Counted from the first letter of the stretch, positions 16,070 to 24,326 are shown. The stretch: DNA of 64,000 bases from an uncultured Bilophila sp. (GCA_910585945.1 CAJUHZ010000013.1:12045-76044); one strand, 5' to 3'. Numbers and translations: made by a program. Notes: a model not told the origin generated them from the letters alone.

Positions 16070-16771
16070 CTACCTTTTCTTGCCCGGCAGGAAGTCCAGC
16101 ATACTGGGCAGCTTCCGTTCAAGCTCCCTGACGATGAGGATCGGAGCGTAGGGAGTCAGACAGGGATCAGAAACGCTGACGGGAGACAGAGCCGTCTTGT
16201 CCAGCCAGTCGGAGATGACGCTGAACAAGGCGCGGGAAAGCGCTCCCCCGGTCTTGTAAACATCCACCAGGTCAAGTGCCGTGTGGAAAAGTCGCTCCCG
16301 TTCCTGCTGCGTCCTCATCCGGAACGCCTCGACTTCCTCAAGGTAGGCTTCAAACTTGTCCTTGGCCGGAGTGGGCAAGGCAAGCTGCTCCGGCGCTGGC
16401 AACGCCCTGCGGGGACGCCTCTGCCGGGCGGAGGGCTTCTTTCTCTCCAGTTGTTCCCGCATGGAATTGAAAGCGGCGATGTAGGCCAGCTTCATGCCGA
16501 GAGCCTTCTTGCCCGTGTAACCCATAACAAGGAGCATGAAACCGTCAAAAAAGACGGTGAACATGGGCCGCGGCTTACCCTGTTCATCCGTATATTCCGC
16601 CCCGTCAAAATTGACGGCGCTAAACGATTCCGGGCAGTTACCGCACAAATTACGGATGTCTTTGAGTACGCGGTCATGCGGTTTGCCAAAATGCTCGGCG
16701 ATTTTCTGCGATGTGGTCGCAGGCCTGCCATTGACCAAAGAAACAGATGGGGCAATACTCTGTTCAGTCAT
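16070..16771 (-). CDS. rha: Rha-family phage regulatory protein, copy 1
   Basis: Encodes 233 residues. The N-terminal 90 residues match the Rha domain (VNGRPATTSQKIAEHFGKPH then YTGKKALGMKLAYIAAFN), found in phage phi-80, where the protein affects growth in IHF-deficient hosts. Downstream of a linker the shared LPTPAKDKFEAYLEEVEAFR leads to a distinct C-terminal domain. It lies antisense to the late genes with its own terminator. The N-terminal half is essentially identical to copy 2 and the C-terminal half to copy 3. Confidence 0.85.
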   Translation of the reverse strand: MTEQSIAPSVSLVNGRPATTSQKIAEHFGKPHDRVLKDIRNLCGNCPESFSAVNFDGAEYTDEQGKPRPMFTVFFDGFMLLVMGYTGKKALGMKLAYIAAFNSMREQLERKKPSARQRRPRRALPAPEQLALPTPAKDKFEAYLEEVEAFRMRTQQERERLFHTALDLVDVYKTGGALSRALFSVISDWLDKTALSPVSVSDPCLTPYAPILIVRELERKLPSMLDFLPGKKR

Positions 16772-16811
16772 AATCTGACCTCTCCCGTAGGCCGATTGTG
16801 GTTAGGCCGTG
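16323..16811. repeat. 489-bp direct repeat, copy A
   Basis: Appears identical by eye to 20232-20720 (constant offset 3909). It covers the N-terminal two thirds of the Rha gene plus its upstream leader and ribosome-binding site. The match stops sharply on both sides. Confidence 0.9.
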
Positions 16812-16843
16812 CTGGGTGCTACCAACATCCAGTACGGTCGTTT

Positions 16844-17098
16844 TTAATACGACTCCCGGAGGGTCTTCAGCTTCATACGCCCATTCGGCGTTTCAAAGTC
16901 TCCGTCAAGGATATCGTACTCCAAATCTCCCAAGCAGGGCTCAATCCGCAGGTTGCGCAAATCTTTGACAGTGCGACCTCCGTCGAGAGCTCTTTCGTAC
17001 TCGTAGGGGGTGTCGATGTCCGTGTCGCGCGGAGCCCTAACAGCGATACGGACCCCATCCCTTTCCCAAACAGCATCTTCAAATTCTTCAACATTCAC
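16844..17098 (-). CDS. Hypothetical partner gene upstream of Rha copy 1 (84 aa)
   Basis: I chose a GTG start at 17098 because AGGAGG lies 9 bases upstream; the frame also contains ATGs further up inside the operator. The protein is charged and beta-rich (RDGVRIAVRAPRDTD, then LDGDFETPNGRMKL). It is first in a two-gene leftward cassette with Rha 1, 73 bp away. A promoter and palindrome lie just upstream. No family recognised. Confidence 0.6.
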   Translation of the reverse strand: MNVEEFEDAVWERDGVRIAVRAPRDTDIDTPYEYERALDGGRTVKDLRNLRIEPCLGDLEYDILDGDFETPNGRMKLKTLRESY

Positions 17099-17121
17099 AA
17101 TGAGTTTCCTCCTAGATATGA

Positions 17122-17186
17122 GGTGCAAAGCCATTGTTTGCACCGTTGTTTTTTTCTTGTGTATATGTTTGCATTATCGTTGTCAA
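17122..17186 (-). promoter_or_regulatory. Leftward promoter and palindrome of Rha cassette 1
   Basis: TTGACA (minus strand, plus 17181-17186), 17-bp spacer, TACACA (17158-17163). Just downstream GGTGCAAA-7 nt-TTTGCACC (17122-17144) is a perfect 8-bp inverted repeat, well placed as an operator. The region is an AT-rich island in GC-rich DNA. Confidence 0.55.
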
Positions 17187-17244
17187 TTATGTTGCGTTGT
17201 GTCTTGTTTGGAGGCTGTAACCTTTAGGAGGTTGGAGGTGACGC

Positions 17245-17886
17245 ATGGATGCTGAAAAAAAGAAGATTTTCACACTGTCCCTGGACAGCGAAAACAGGCA
17301 CATGGCTTCGGCCATTCTCTTCGATGGGAATCGTCTCGCCATCACCCATTGCGTGCCCGTTGCCGGTCCTCCCTCGCAGTGGCGGGAAAAAATGCTTGCC
17401 GACATGGAAACGAAAGCCGCCACGGGGTTTGCCATTGCCGTGGAAGACCGCTCCGGGGCCTTTTCTCCACACGCGACATCTGTTTGCTTCGACGATGCTG
17501 AGGACGGGCGCACACTTCTCCAGCAGTCCTTTGACTGGTGGTTCTCCCTGAAGAACTCTGGCAACCTGCTCCTGGACGCATCAGTGACGCGGTACGACAT
17601 GAAAGCCGGGGAAGAAGGCTCCCTCATCGACATCAGGCACGATGAAAAGGGCCGCATCGTGTATCACCCGAACTGGATGCAGTTCCACGGCGGCCACAAG
17701 GCCATGCTGTTGTGCGTGGCCGCCGCTATGCTGGAAGAACCGCTCTCCGGGCGTTGGATTGATACCATGCTTGCCGCCGTGTCAAAACAGCATCCCATTT
17801 CGCCATCGCCCTTCGCGTCCTGGCAGGCCATCACCATGCAGCGAGATGCCGACAGGGCCAAAGAATTGCGGGGTAGCCATGAATGA
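17245..17886 (+). CDS. Hypothetical structural-region protein (213 aa)
   Basis: Lies 1.2 kb after the terminase, first of a run of rightward genes leading into the baseplate block. The protein is a mixed alpha/beta sequence with no membrane segment and a WMQFHGGHKAMLLC stretch near residue 150. AGGAGG at 17226-17232 is its ribosome-binding site. No family recognised; virion or assembly role by context only. Confidence 0.6.
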   Translation: MDAEKKKIFTLSLDSENRHMASAILFDGNRLAITHCVPVAGPPSQWREKMLADMETKAATGFAIAVEDRSGAFSPHATSVCFDDAEDGRTLLQQSFDWWFSLKNSGNLLLDASVTRYDMKAGEEGSLIDIRHDEKGRIVYHPNWMQFHGGHKAMLLCVAAAMLEEPLSGRWIDTMLAAVSKQHPISPSPFASWQAITMQRDADRAKELRGSHE

Positions 17887-18202
17887 CCGCCTCTCTCCTC
17901 TCAATATCGAAGATCCCCTTGTGCGGGTCGAGTTGTACCGCGAAATCCGGCAGGCGCAATCAGAAAGACTTGGCACGGACTGGACAGAGTATGAAATCCA
18001 GCCCGCGGATGCACTCATGCCGGAACTCATAGCCTACAGGGTGTACAAACTGGACACGCTGAAATGGGTCGTCATGGTGGCCGCAGCGCTCGACAATCCA
18101 AGAGAAAGACTCGCCGCAGGGAGCAGGATTTTCTTGCCGTCAACGGCATGGATTCGGGAACGCATCAAACACTACCAAGAGTTTGAGCATATCGGCAGGT
18201 AG
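17879..18202 (+). CDS. Baseplate wedge gp53-like / tail X-like small protein
   Basis: Encodes 107 residues from the ATG at 17879, overlapping the previous gene by 8 bases. The C-terminal part, YRVYKLDTLKWVVMVAAALDNPRERL then RIFLPSTAWIRERI, resembles the LysM-like motif shared by T4 gp53 and P2 gpX, which sit in the baseplate. The N-terminus (YREIRQAQSERLGTDWTEYE) also fits small baseplate wedge proteins. Family call is moderate. Confidence 0.6.
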   Translation: MNDRLSPLNIEDPLVRVELYREIRQAQSERLGTDWTEYEIQPADALMPELIAYRVYKLDTLKWVVMVAAALDNPRERLAAGSRIFLPSTAWIRERIKHYQEFEHIGR

Positions 18203-18207
18203 ACGCT

Positions 18208-19332
18208 ATGGCCGAAAACAAACAGGACATCCTTCGCCAGCTCAAGGAATTTGAGAAAGAGGCCGCTGCCGAACGGCGGGAGGCCCTCGAATTGCGTGAA
18301 GACGCGGTAGGCCTGCTCACCCCGGCCTTGCTCCGCAGGCATATCAGGGCCGGAACCGGCCTCGTGCTTGCCTATGGGCGCAAAGGGCACACGGTTGAGT
18401 TCACCATCGACGACCTCAAGCGATTTGTTGCCGCCAATGAGCGCGCGCAAAAGAATTTTCGGCGCGAAGTCCGGGGCGTCCCTCTCATCCAGCTTGAGAA
18501 GTCATCCGACCCAGCAGACATTCAGCGGAGCCGCAATGTTCGTTCCGCCATGCTCTACAAGGTCAACAAAAATCTTCTGCATTTCAGCGTGTCAGGGAAC
18601 ATCAAGGCGCATTATCAGGTGCGGGTGCGGCTCGAAGACTGGGACATGGCCCTCCATTCAACAGCAATGCCTCTTGTGTCGGCGCGTGCCGCCGCCACGG
18701 GGCGCATCTCTTTCGACTGCTCATGCGGGCGGCATCAATTCTGGTATCGCTACCTTGCCTCAATCGGCGGCTTTGACGTGAACCCGCCCAAAGAGCAGGA
18801 CTTCCCCAAGATACGGAACCCCGGCCTCAAAGGCTGCTGCTGCAAGCACGTCCTCAAAGTGCTTCGGGTCCTCAAAAGCAACACCGTCCATGCGGTGCTG
18901 GCGAGAGAAATTGAGCGTCAATCGGCCACTATCGGCTTTGCGGACACCGTGCGCTCGCGTTTCCTCAAGGATGATGAACTCCGGCGCGTTGCCCTTGCGC
19001 GCGGCGTGGCCCGAAATCCCGCAGAGGCGAGACAAGCGCAGCGCAAGTTTCTCCGCGAAGCACAAGAGTTCATTGAGGACGCAAAGAAGAAAAAAGGCGT
19101 CCACGAGTTGCAAAAGAAGCTCAAGCTGCGGAAAGGGCAGAAGGTGCCGAAAGCCCGGCTGACAGACGCGCAACGGCAAGAGATCATCCAGAGCCTTCAC
19201 AACCTCACCGTGGCCGTCAAATTCAACCTGCCGGGCTTTGACATGCAGACGGGGCTTGAGAACCTGGCGAAGAAGTATGCCCTGCCGGTATCCGAACTCA
19301 AGGGCATGATGGAGAAGGAAGGCATCGCATGA
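18208..19332 (+). CDS. Structural-region protein with SWIM-like zinc site
   Basis: Encodes 374 residues. A cysteine/histidine cluster (SFDCSCGRHQFWYRY at about 167-181, then GCCCKHVLKVLRVL at about 209-222) resembles a SWIM zinc finger (CxC...CxH). It is flanked by helical, Lys/Arg-rich regions. Large T4-like phages carry comparable proteins among tail genes, but I cannot name this one. It overlaps the next gene by four bases, within the tail operon. Confidence 0.6.
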   Translation: MAENKQDILRQLKEFEKEAAAERREALELREDAVGLLTPALLRRHIRAGTGLVLAYGRKGHTVEFTIDDLKRFVAANERAQKNFRREVRGVPLIQLEKSSDPADIQRSRNVRSAMLYKVNKNLLHFSVSGNIKAHYQVRVRLEDWDMALHSTAMPLVSARAAATGRISFDCSCGRHQFWYRYLASIGGFDVNPPKEQDFPKIRNPGLKGCCCKHVLKVLRVLKSNTVHAVLAREIERQSATIGFADTVRSRFLKDDELRRVALARGVARNPAEARQAQRKFLREAQEFIEDAKKKKGVHELQKKLKLRKGQKVPKARLTDAQRQEIIQSLHNLTVAVKFNLPGFDMQTGLENLAKKYALPVSELKGMMEKEGIA

Positions 19333-19919
19333 TTGACCAGCTCAAACCCAGAGACTTTCGCACTCCGGCCAAAATCCTTGCCCAGGACCTCAAGACCATG
19401 CTCGCGCATGATCCCAAGGCCTTTGACTGCCTCATCTTCCCGGCAATCCCCGGCCAAGAGGAAACTGTGGCCGTCTCTGAAGACCCGGTAGGAAGCATTG
19501 ATGCCGCAGAGCGGGCGCAGAAGTATGGGGAGCCGGTACTTGGCCGGGCGATGATTGTTCCGGAAGAAGGGCTTGGTTTCGAGGTATTGGCGGGCGAAGT
19601 TGCCAACAGCTTCCTCGGCGTCACGGCCCCGATGAATATTCTGCTTTCCATTCCCGTGAATGACTATTCCCTCATCCAGTGGCGCGAGTACGCCACACCG
19701 GATGCAGAAGAGCCGGAACTCCGCACGGTATATGTTTTGAGCGCCAAAGCCGTTGGCCGGGTGGCCGGGGCTGGTACGGTTTACGTTTGCGCGCCGCTGC
19801 CCGCGCTGGGAGAGGCGCCGCCGGTACTCTCCGATGAAGAGGAACCCGAAGCGGGCAAGTCTGGGGCCGGCGAAGAATCCCCGAATGCGCCGCAAGCTGA
19901 TACCGTGGGGGTGCTGTGA
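19329..19919 (+). CDS. Hypothetical tail-operon protein (196 aa)
   Basis: The protein has a mixed fold over residues 1-150 and a Glu/Gly/Pro-rich, probably disordered, tail. It is coupled to the gene before it and is followed by the Rha cassette 2 terminator. The neat packing suggests a virion or assembly protein. No family recognised. Confidence 0.6.
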   Translation: MIDQLKPRDFRTPAKILAQDLKTMLAHDPKAFDCLIFPAIPGQEETVAVSEDPVGSIDAAERAQKYGEPVLGRAMIVPEEGLGFEVLAGEVANSFLGVTAPMNILLSIPVNDYSLIQWREYATPDAEEPELRTVYVLSAKAVGRVAGAGTVYVCAPLPALGEAPPVLSDEEEPEAGKSGAGEESPNAPQADTVGVL

Positions 19920-19930
19920 TGATAAGCATG

Positions 19931-19953
19931 AAAAAGCCCCACCGAAGCGGGGC
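19931..19953 (-). terminator. Terminator of Rha copy 2
   Basis: Read leftward: GCCCCGC-TTCG-GTGGGGC followed by TTTTT, a 7-pair stem with a stable UUCG tetraloop. It lies directly after the tail-operon gene ending at 19919. Confidence 0.75.
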
Positions 19954-19981
19954 CGGAGAATGTTCTACGGGCAGTGTATTT

Positions 19982-20680
19982 TTATCTGCGCAGACGATTG
20001 GGCAGGATTTTCTCCATCTCTCTGACAATGTAGAGCGGGGAATATTCGATTGCCCTGTCCATGCTCCAGTAGGAGGCCACAAGGGGGCTGGGCGAGACGG
20101 CTACGTCATGGAGCCAATTCAGGAAGATACTGGAAAAGCCTGTGATGCCCTCCGGCCCGAATTTGTAAATATCCACCAGCCCCAGCCCATCTTTCAGCAG
20201 GCGGCGGATTTCAGAGTCCGTTCTTGCGCGAAACGCCTCGACTTCCTCAAGGTAGGCTTCAAACTTGTCCTTGGCCGGAGTGGGCAAGGCAAGCTGCTCC
20301 GGCGCTGGCAACGCCCTGCGGGGACGCCTCTGCCGGGCGGAGGGCTTCTTTCTCTCCAGTTGTTCCCGCATGGAATTGAAAGCGGCGATGTAGGCCAGCT
20401 TCATGCCGAGAGCCTTCTTGCCCGTGTAACCCATAACAAGGAGCATGAAACCGTCAAAAAAGACGGTGAACATGGGCCGCGGCTTACCCTGTTCATCCGT
20501 ATATTCCGCCCCGTCAAAATTGACGGCGCTAAACGATTCCGGGCAGTTACCGCACAAATTACGGATGTCTTTGAGTACGCGGTCATGCGGTTTGCCAAAA
20601 TGCTCGGCGATTTTCTGCGATGTGGTCGCAGGCCTGCCATTGACCAAAGAAACAGATGGGGCAATACTCTGTTCAGTCAT
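19982..20680 (-). CDS. rha: Rha-family phage regulatory protein, copy 2
   Basis: Encodes 232 residues. Its first 155 residues are the same as copy 1, including the Rha domain and the KDKFEAYLEEVEAF segment. The last 75 residues are unrelated to the other copies and read RRLLKDGLGLVDIYKFGPEG and onward. Like copy 1 it is preceded on the minus strand by a small gene and lies antisense to the tail genes. A swapped C-terminus suggests a different partner or target with the same DNA-binding or regulatory head. Confidence 0.85.
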   Translation of the reverse strand: MTEQSIAPSVSLVNGRPATTSQKIAEHFGKPHDRVLKDIRNLCGNCPESFSAVNFDGAEYTDEQGKPRPMFTVFFDGFMLLVMGYTGKKALGMKLAYIAAFNSMREQLERKKPSARQRRPRRALPAPEQLALPTPAKDKFEAYLEEVEAFRARTDSEIRRLLKDGLGLVDIYKFGPEGITGFSSIFLNWLHDVAVSPSPLVASYWSMDRAIEYSPLYIVREMEKILPNRLRR

Positions 20681-20720
20681 AATCTGACCTCTCCCGTAGG
20701 CCGATTGTGGTTAGGCCGTG
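20232..20720. repeat. 489-bp direct repeat, copy B
   Basis: Second copy of the repeat at 16323-16811, with no differences seen by eye. Near-identity implies recent duplication or gene conversion. Confidence 0.9.
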
Positions 20721-20760
20721 TCAGGTGTTCGCTGCACATGACGCGGCCGTTTTCTTTCCC

Positions 20761-20988
20761 CTATTCCTCAGAAAGTTTTTTAGCTCGTTGTGTAATTGCC
20801 GAAGTTGTGACCCCGATGATTTTGGCCGTATCGCCGTTAGGAATGCCGTGTTTCAGGCAAGTATGCACAAGGTCTTGCCCAAATGCCGTCAATTTGCCCC
20901 CCTCGGAAACTGCTCTCTCTCGAATGCTGACGAGAAGGTCACGTTCTGCCTCAAGCTCCTGAATTTGTTTCTGGAAAGTGGAGACCAT
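20761..20988 (-). CDS. Small HTH regulator upstream of Rha copy 2 (75 aa)
   Basis: The ATG at 20988 follows AAAAGGAG. A heptad helix (residues 5-25) is followed by a helix-turn-helix, LKHGIPNGDTAKIIGVTTSAITQRAKKL. It is the first gene of a two-gene leftward cassette with Rha 2, 80 bp away. A palindrome overlapping its own promoter suggests autoregulation. Confidence 0.7.
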   Translation of the reverse strand: MVSTFQKQIQELEAERDLLVSIRERAVSEGGKLTAFGQDLVHTCLKHGIPNGDTAKIIGVTTSAITQRAKKLSEE

Positions 20989-21017
20989 AAACCTAAACTC
21001 CTTTTGTCTATTTTTTT

Positions 21018-21050
21018 GAAGTTTCTAAACAAGAAAACTTCTATTGTCAA
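21018..21050 (-). promoter_or_regulatory. Promoter and operator of Rha cassette 2
   Basis: TTGACA (minus strand, plus 21045-21050), 17-bp spacer, TAGAAA (21022-21027). The palindrome GAAGTTT-10 nt-AAACTTC (21018-21041) overlaps the -10 and most of the spacer, an ideal place for repression by the HTH protein it precedes. Confidence 0.6.
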
Positions 21051-21091
21051 CAAAAAATTATTAAGAAAAATCTAGGGGAGGGGTGCTATCC

Positions 21092-21772
21092 ATGGCCGAA
21101 CCAAACGCAATCAGTGACCTCCAGGCGGTGGATTTCGCCGTGGGCGGCGTCATCGTGGGCGCGTATGACGGTCTCCGGGACGACAAGCCAGAGGCGTTCA
21201 GGCGTTTCCTCGAACGCCCGGCAAAGGAAAAGATTTTCAGAGCCGAAAACGAAGACCCGCCTTCTCTCATACGCCGGATTGCCCAGCATAACCCCGGAAA
21301 AAAGAGGGTGCCTGACCTCCCTGTGGTGGCGTATTACCGCTCCCCCGGCATCGTGGGCAATCAGAACGAGAAGCCTGTCGCCCTGGATGTGGAAAGGCAT
21401 ATTGACGATACCCCACGGGCCATGCGCCTGAGTTCAATCCCTGTCACGCTGTCGTATTCGTTGCTCTGGTGCGCGTGGGACAAGCCGACGCTGGATAAAA
21501 TCGCCCTGGCCTGGTTTGCCTATGTGGCGCATCGTGGACGCAAATACAGCCGATTCCACGTCCCCTACAGGCTCGGAAGCGAGCCAATAGAGATTCCGGC
21601 GTCCATTTCTGTTCCGCGTGAAATCCAGGCGGACAATGCGAGCGGAGAGCAGGCCGAAGGCCGTTTGTGGGCCGCGCGGGCACTCGTGGAAGTGAACACG
21701 CAAGTTCTTTACGGGCGCGAAGTTCAGCCCGTGGATGAAATCACCGCCCTCGGCCAAGTCCGGCTGATTTGA
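21092..21772 (+). CDS. Tail/baseplate protein (226 aa)
   Basis: Start at the ATG at 21092 behind GGGGAGG. No motif is recognised, but it lies directly before the hub gene and has a mixed alpha/beta composition with no membrane segment (SYSLLWCAWDKPTLDKIALAW near the middle). A baseplate or tube-initiation role is inferred from position. Confidence 0.6.
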   Translation: MAEPNAISDLQAVDFAVGGVIVGAYDGLRDDKPEAFRRFLERPAKEKIFRAENEDPPSLIRRIAQHNPGKKRVPDLPVVAYYRSPGIVGNQNEKPVALDVERHIDDTPRAMRLSSIPVTLSYSLLWCAWDKPTLDKIALAWFAYVAHRGRKYSRFHVPYRLGSEPIEIPASISVPREIQADNASGEQAEGRLWAARALVEVNTQVLYGREVQPVDEITALGQVRLI

Positions 21773-21785
21773 AGGAATAAAACCC

Positions 21786-22799
21786 ATGGCCGATGACAAT
21801 CTGTTCAAGAAATTCGTCCACATCCGTTCCGGCAAGGAGTTCGACATAGGATTTTTGCGAGAGTCGAACTATATTGAAACTCTCGGTCTGGACGGCCCAA
21901 AGCTCATGATGAGTTGGGACGACCCCAACCGCTACCTCAAGGATGAGCTTCAAATCCGTGAGCAGGACGAAATCGAGGCGCACCTCTCGGATGACTGGGC
22001 TTTGGACGGAATGAATGTGAAACAGAAGTTCACGGTCATGGTTGACCCGTCCGCAGGCAGATTCCTCAAGTTCAACCTCATGGCCTCTCCGGTGTTCAAG
22101 CTCAAAATGCTGTCTGACAAGACGCGCATTTTCAGGCAAAGAGGAGTGGCGGAGATTATCGGGGCGATTTCCGCAGGCTTCAAGGTTGACGCGGGCAAGT
22201 TCCCCGTGGTGGAGGACTACCACTGCATCGCGGGCGAACGCCCAAGCGCCATGCTGCGCCAGATTGCAGGCGAACAGGGCGGGCATCTTTGGTTCGGACG
22301 CGAGGGGTGGCACATCAAAACACTTTCTGCCCTCTTTGCCGAAGAACCAGCGTTCGAGTACCACTACGGGAAGCCCGGCGCTGATTTTCAAATTATCAGT
22401 TTTACAAGGCCAAGCCAGCAGTCGAAGATTCAGGAGCAGGCTGTGCGAGGTTTTTCCGGCTGGAATGACGTTCTGGGGCGCGTCAAGGCTCCCTCCGCAG
22501 GGCCGGTGCTTTCCAGGGCTTCCAAGTATGCCCCAAGTCTGAACGCATCGCAAAATGTGCAAACTTTGGGGAACCGCCCTACGTCATCCCGTATTGCCAT
22601 TGATTTTCAGACGCATGGCAATGGCTTTCTCACGCCGGGAATGGTGCTCAAGTTGTGGTGGCACAGGGCAACCCCGGACAGGCCATTGGATGAATCCCTG
22701 CCGGACAAGGTGGTGATAAGCTCCGTGGCGCATTTTTATTCGGCCCAAAAGTATTATTGCCGCGTGAAGGGGGCGGTTCCCTTTGAGCCAACAGCCTAA
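21786..22799 (+). CDS. Baseplate hub protein (gp27/VgrG-like)
   Basis: Encodes 337 residues. Order (hub directly followed by the spike gene, overlapping by 17 bases) and length fit T4 gp27/P2 gpD-type hub proteins. Segments such as KQKFTVMVDPSAGRFLKFNL and the repeated beta-strand pattern fit the duplicated tube-like domains of this family. It would form the trimeric ring joining the tail tube to the spike. Confidence 0.65.
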   Translation: MADDNLFKKFVHIRSGKEFDIGFLRESNYIETLGLDGPKLMMSWDDPNRYLKDELQIREQDEIEAHLSDDWALDGMNVKQKFTVMVDPSAGRFLKFNLMASPVFKLKMLSDKTRIFRQRGVAEIIGAISAGFKVDAGKFPVVEDYHCIAGERPSAMLRQIAGEQGGHLWFGREGWHIKTLSALFAEEPAFEYHYGKPGADFQIISFTRPSQQSKIQEQAVRGFSGWNDVLGRVKAPSAGPVLSRASKYAPSLNASQNVQTLGNRPTSSRIAIDFQTHGNGFLTPGMVLKLWWHRATPDRPLDESLPDKVVISSVAHFYSAQKYYCRVKGAVPFEPTA

Positions 22800-23613
22800 A
22801 ATATACAGCGGCGAGTATGTGTCCGAAGTCGTGAGCGTTGACGACCCGAAGCACATGATGCGCGTCCAGGTGCGCGTTTTTGATATTTTTGACGATGTGC
22901 CGGTGGCCGATCTGCCTTGGGCAACCTACCGACTCCCTCTTGGAGTGCGCCCTTCTGACGGCGGCTTGGTACCTGTCAAAGTCGGTGACTATGTGTGGGT
23001 TGACTTCCCGTTCAATGGGGATACTCGGCGGCCACGAATAACGGGGGGAGTACACTTTGCCCCCGAAGGAAAACCGAACATGCCCCCGGAAGCATGGGCC
23101 GGGCCGGGACAGTTTGACCACAAGCGCACCCCGGATGAACCCACGCCAGACGCGCCCGTGTACCATGAAGACATCGTGTTTCAGCAGAACGGGGTACTGG
23201 TTCAGATTACAAAACCCGGCGCAGCCCGGATAACCAACCTTGCCAGCGGGACAGCGGCGGAAATTACCCCGGACGGCGTTGTGGTCATCCATTGCGAGAA
23301 GGACTGCTTCCACAGCGTTCAGGGTAATTACCTCGTGGATGTGAAGGGGAATTACACATTGCGCGTTGGCGGTGGCATGGATATGCAATCCCAGGGGCCG
23401 GGTACAGTCCAGTCCCAAGGAAATATGACGCTCGGAAGCGCCGCCGAAAGTCTGAACCTTTCAGCAGCCAAGGAAGGTACGATGACCGGCCCCGGCGGCC
23501 TTGCCTTCTCCGGGCCTGCCAGCTTTGACAAGGGTGTGAATATCGGCGGCGATGCCAATGTCGCTGGCTGCGTGAATGACGCGGGCGGAAATACGAACCA
23601 CCACTCGCATTGA
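22783..23613 (+). CDS. Baseplate central spike (gp5/gpV-like)
   Basis: Encodes 276 residues from a TTG start at 22783 (a few codons into the end of the hub gene). An OB-fold (residues 1-90; HMMRVQVRVFDIF, VGDYVWVDFPFNGD) precedes a beta-helix of repeated short strands rich in Gly/Asn (GNYLVDVKGNYTLRVGGG). The very end reads NTNHHSH, an HxH motif like the iron-binding tip of phage P2 gpV. It would pierce the outer membrane. Confidence 0.88.
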   Translation: MSQQPKIYSGEYVSEVVSVDDPKHMMRVQVRVFDIFDDVPVADLPWATYRLPLGVRPSDGGLVPVKVGDYVWVDFPFNGDTRRPRITGGVHFAPEGKPNMPPEAWAGPGQFDHKRTPDEPTPDAPVYHEDIVFQQNGVLVQITKPGAARITNLASGTAAEITPDGVVVIHCEKDCFHSVQGNYLVDVKGNYTLRVGGGMDMQSQGPGTVQSQGNMTLGSAAESLNLSAAKEGTMTGPGGLAFSGPASFDKGVNIGGDANVAGCVNDAGGNTNHHSH

Positions 23614-23633
23614 TGACGCGCAAGGCTTTTTTC

Positions 23634-23667
23634 TTGACTTTTGTATCCGATTGATTACAGTTTTTTC
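23634..23667 (+). promoter_or_regulatory. Promoter of the HigBA pair, apparently leaderless
   Basis: TTGACT (23634), 16-bp spacer, TACAGT (23656-23661), then the ATG six bases later. The start codon lies where transcription should begin, so the toxin mRNA may have almost no leader. Confidence 0.55.
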
Positions 23668-23955
23668 ATGTTTACAATCGTTCGATCCGAAAAATTTGAT
23701 AGCTGGCTGGCAGGGATAAGAGACCTGTCCACTCGCTCCCGTATCCTCAATCGGATGGATAATATTCAAAAAGGCTCGCTTGGGGACTATAAGTCTTTAG
23801 GAAAGGGCTTATTTGAACTGCGAATCCATTATGGACCAGGATATAGGGTCTATTTTACACGCAAAGATGATACTATCATCTTTCTCTTAATTGGCGGTGA
23901 TAAATCATCTCAAACAAGAGATATTTCCGTTGCGCGCTCTATGATGGAGGAATAG
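23668..23955 (+). CDS. higB: HigB-like addiction-module toxin (RelE superfamily)
   Basis: Encodes 95 residues from the ATG at 23668. FDSWLAGIRDLSTRSRILNRMD, GLFELRIHYGPGYRVYFTR and IIFLLIGGDKSSQTRDI match the phage-type killer proteins (TIGR02683 family) with a RelE/HigB fold. Such toxins cut mRNA at the ribosome. The antitoxin gene follows 1 bp later. The pair sits between the spike and capsid genes, on the same strand but with its own promoter and a terminator after it, so it is an inserted cassette. Confidence 0.88.
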   Translation: MFTIVRSEKFDSWLAGIRDLSTRSRILNRMDNIQKGSLGDYKSLGKGLFELRIHYGPGYRVYFTRKDDTIIFLLIGGDKSSQTRDISVARSMMEE

Positions 23956-23956
23956 C

Positions 23957-24259
23957 ATGGACATGAGCAAATTCAAGCCGTTTGAAACGGCTGATTATCT
24001 GGACAGTGAAGAAATGATTGCTGAATACCTCACTGTGGCGGCTGAAGATCCGGATCCCGATATTCTCCTGATTGCCATTGCCAATGTGGCGAAAGCTCGC
24101 GGCATGGCAAAACTGGCTCAGGATTCCGGCCTTGGGCGTGAAAGTCTGTACAAGGCTCTCCGCCCCGGCTCAAAGCCCCGATACGAAACAATCTCCAAAA
24201 TTCTTGCGGCCCTGAATGTGAAGATGCAACTGCTTCCGGCAAGGGCGGAAACAGCTTAG
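23957..24259 (+). CDS. higA: HigA-like antitoxin
   Basis: Encodes 100 residues. FKPFETADYLDSEEMIAEYL at the start and an HTH later (MAKLAQDSGLGRESLYKAL, residues about 58-76) match the antidote family paired with TIGR02683 toxins. It would bind the toxin and repress the shared promoter. Confidence 0.9.
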   Translation: MDMSKFKPFETADYLDSEEMIAEYLTVAAEDPDPDILLIAIANVAKARGMAKLAQDSGLGRESLYKALRPGSKPRYETISKILAALNVKMQLLPARAETA

Positions 24260-24292
24260 GCTCAAGCCGCTGCTTGTCATGCTTCCACTACG

Positions 24293-24326
24293 CCCCGCCC
24301 CTTTTGGAGCGGGGTTTTTCTTTCTT
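24293..24326 (+). terminator. Rho-independent terminator after HigBA
   Basis: CCCCGC, 10-nt loop, GCGGGG then TTTTTCTTTCTT. It ends the HigBA unit and would also stop read-through from the spike operon. The next genes (capsid) therefore need their own promoter or antitermination; I see no clear promoter in 24327-24443. Confidence 0.75.

Noticed and set aside
16055..17227. 390-codon plus-strand ORF over Rha copy 1
   Set aside because: It lies opposite a gene with clear Rha-domain similarity; a matching shadow exists over copy 2, as expected from the repeated DNA.
19916..20962. 348-codon plus-strand ORF over Rha copy 2
   Set aside because: Shadow of copy 2; no independent evidence.
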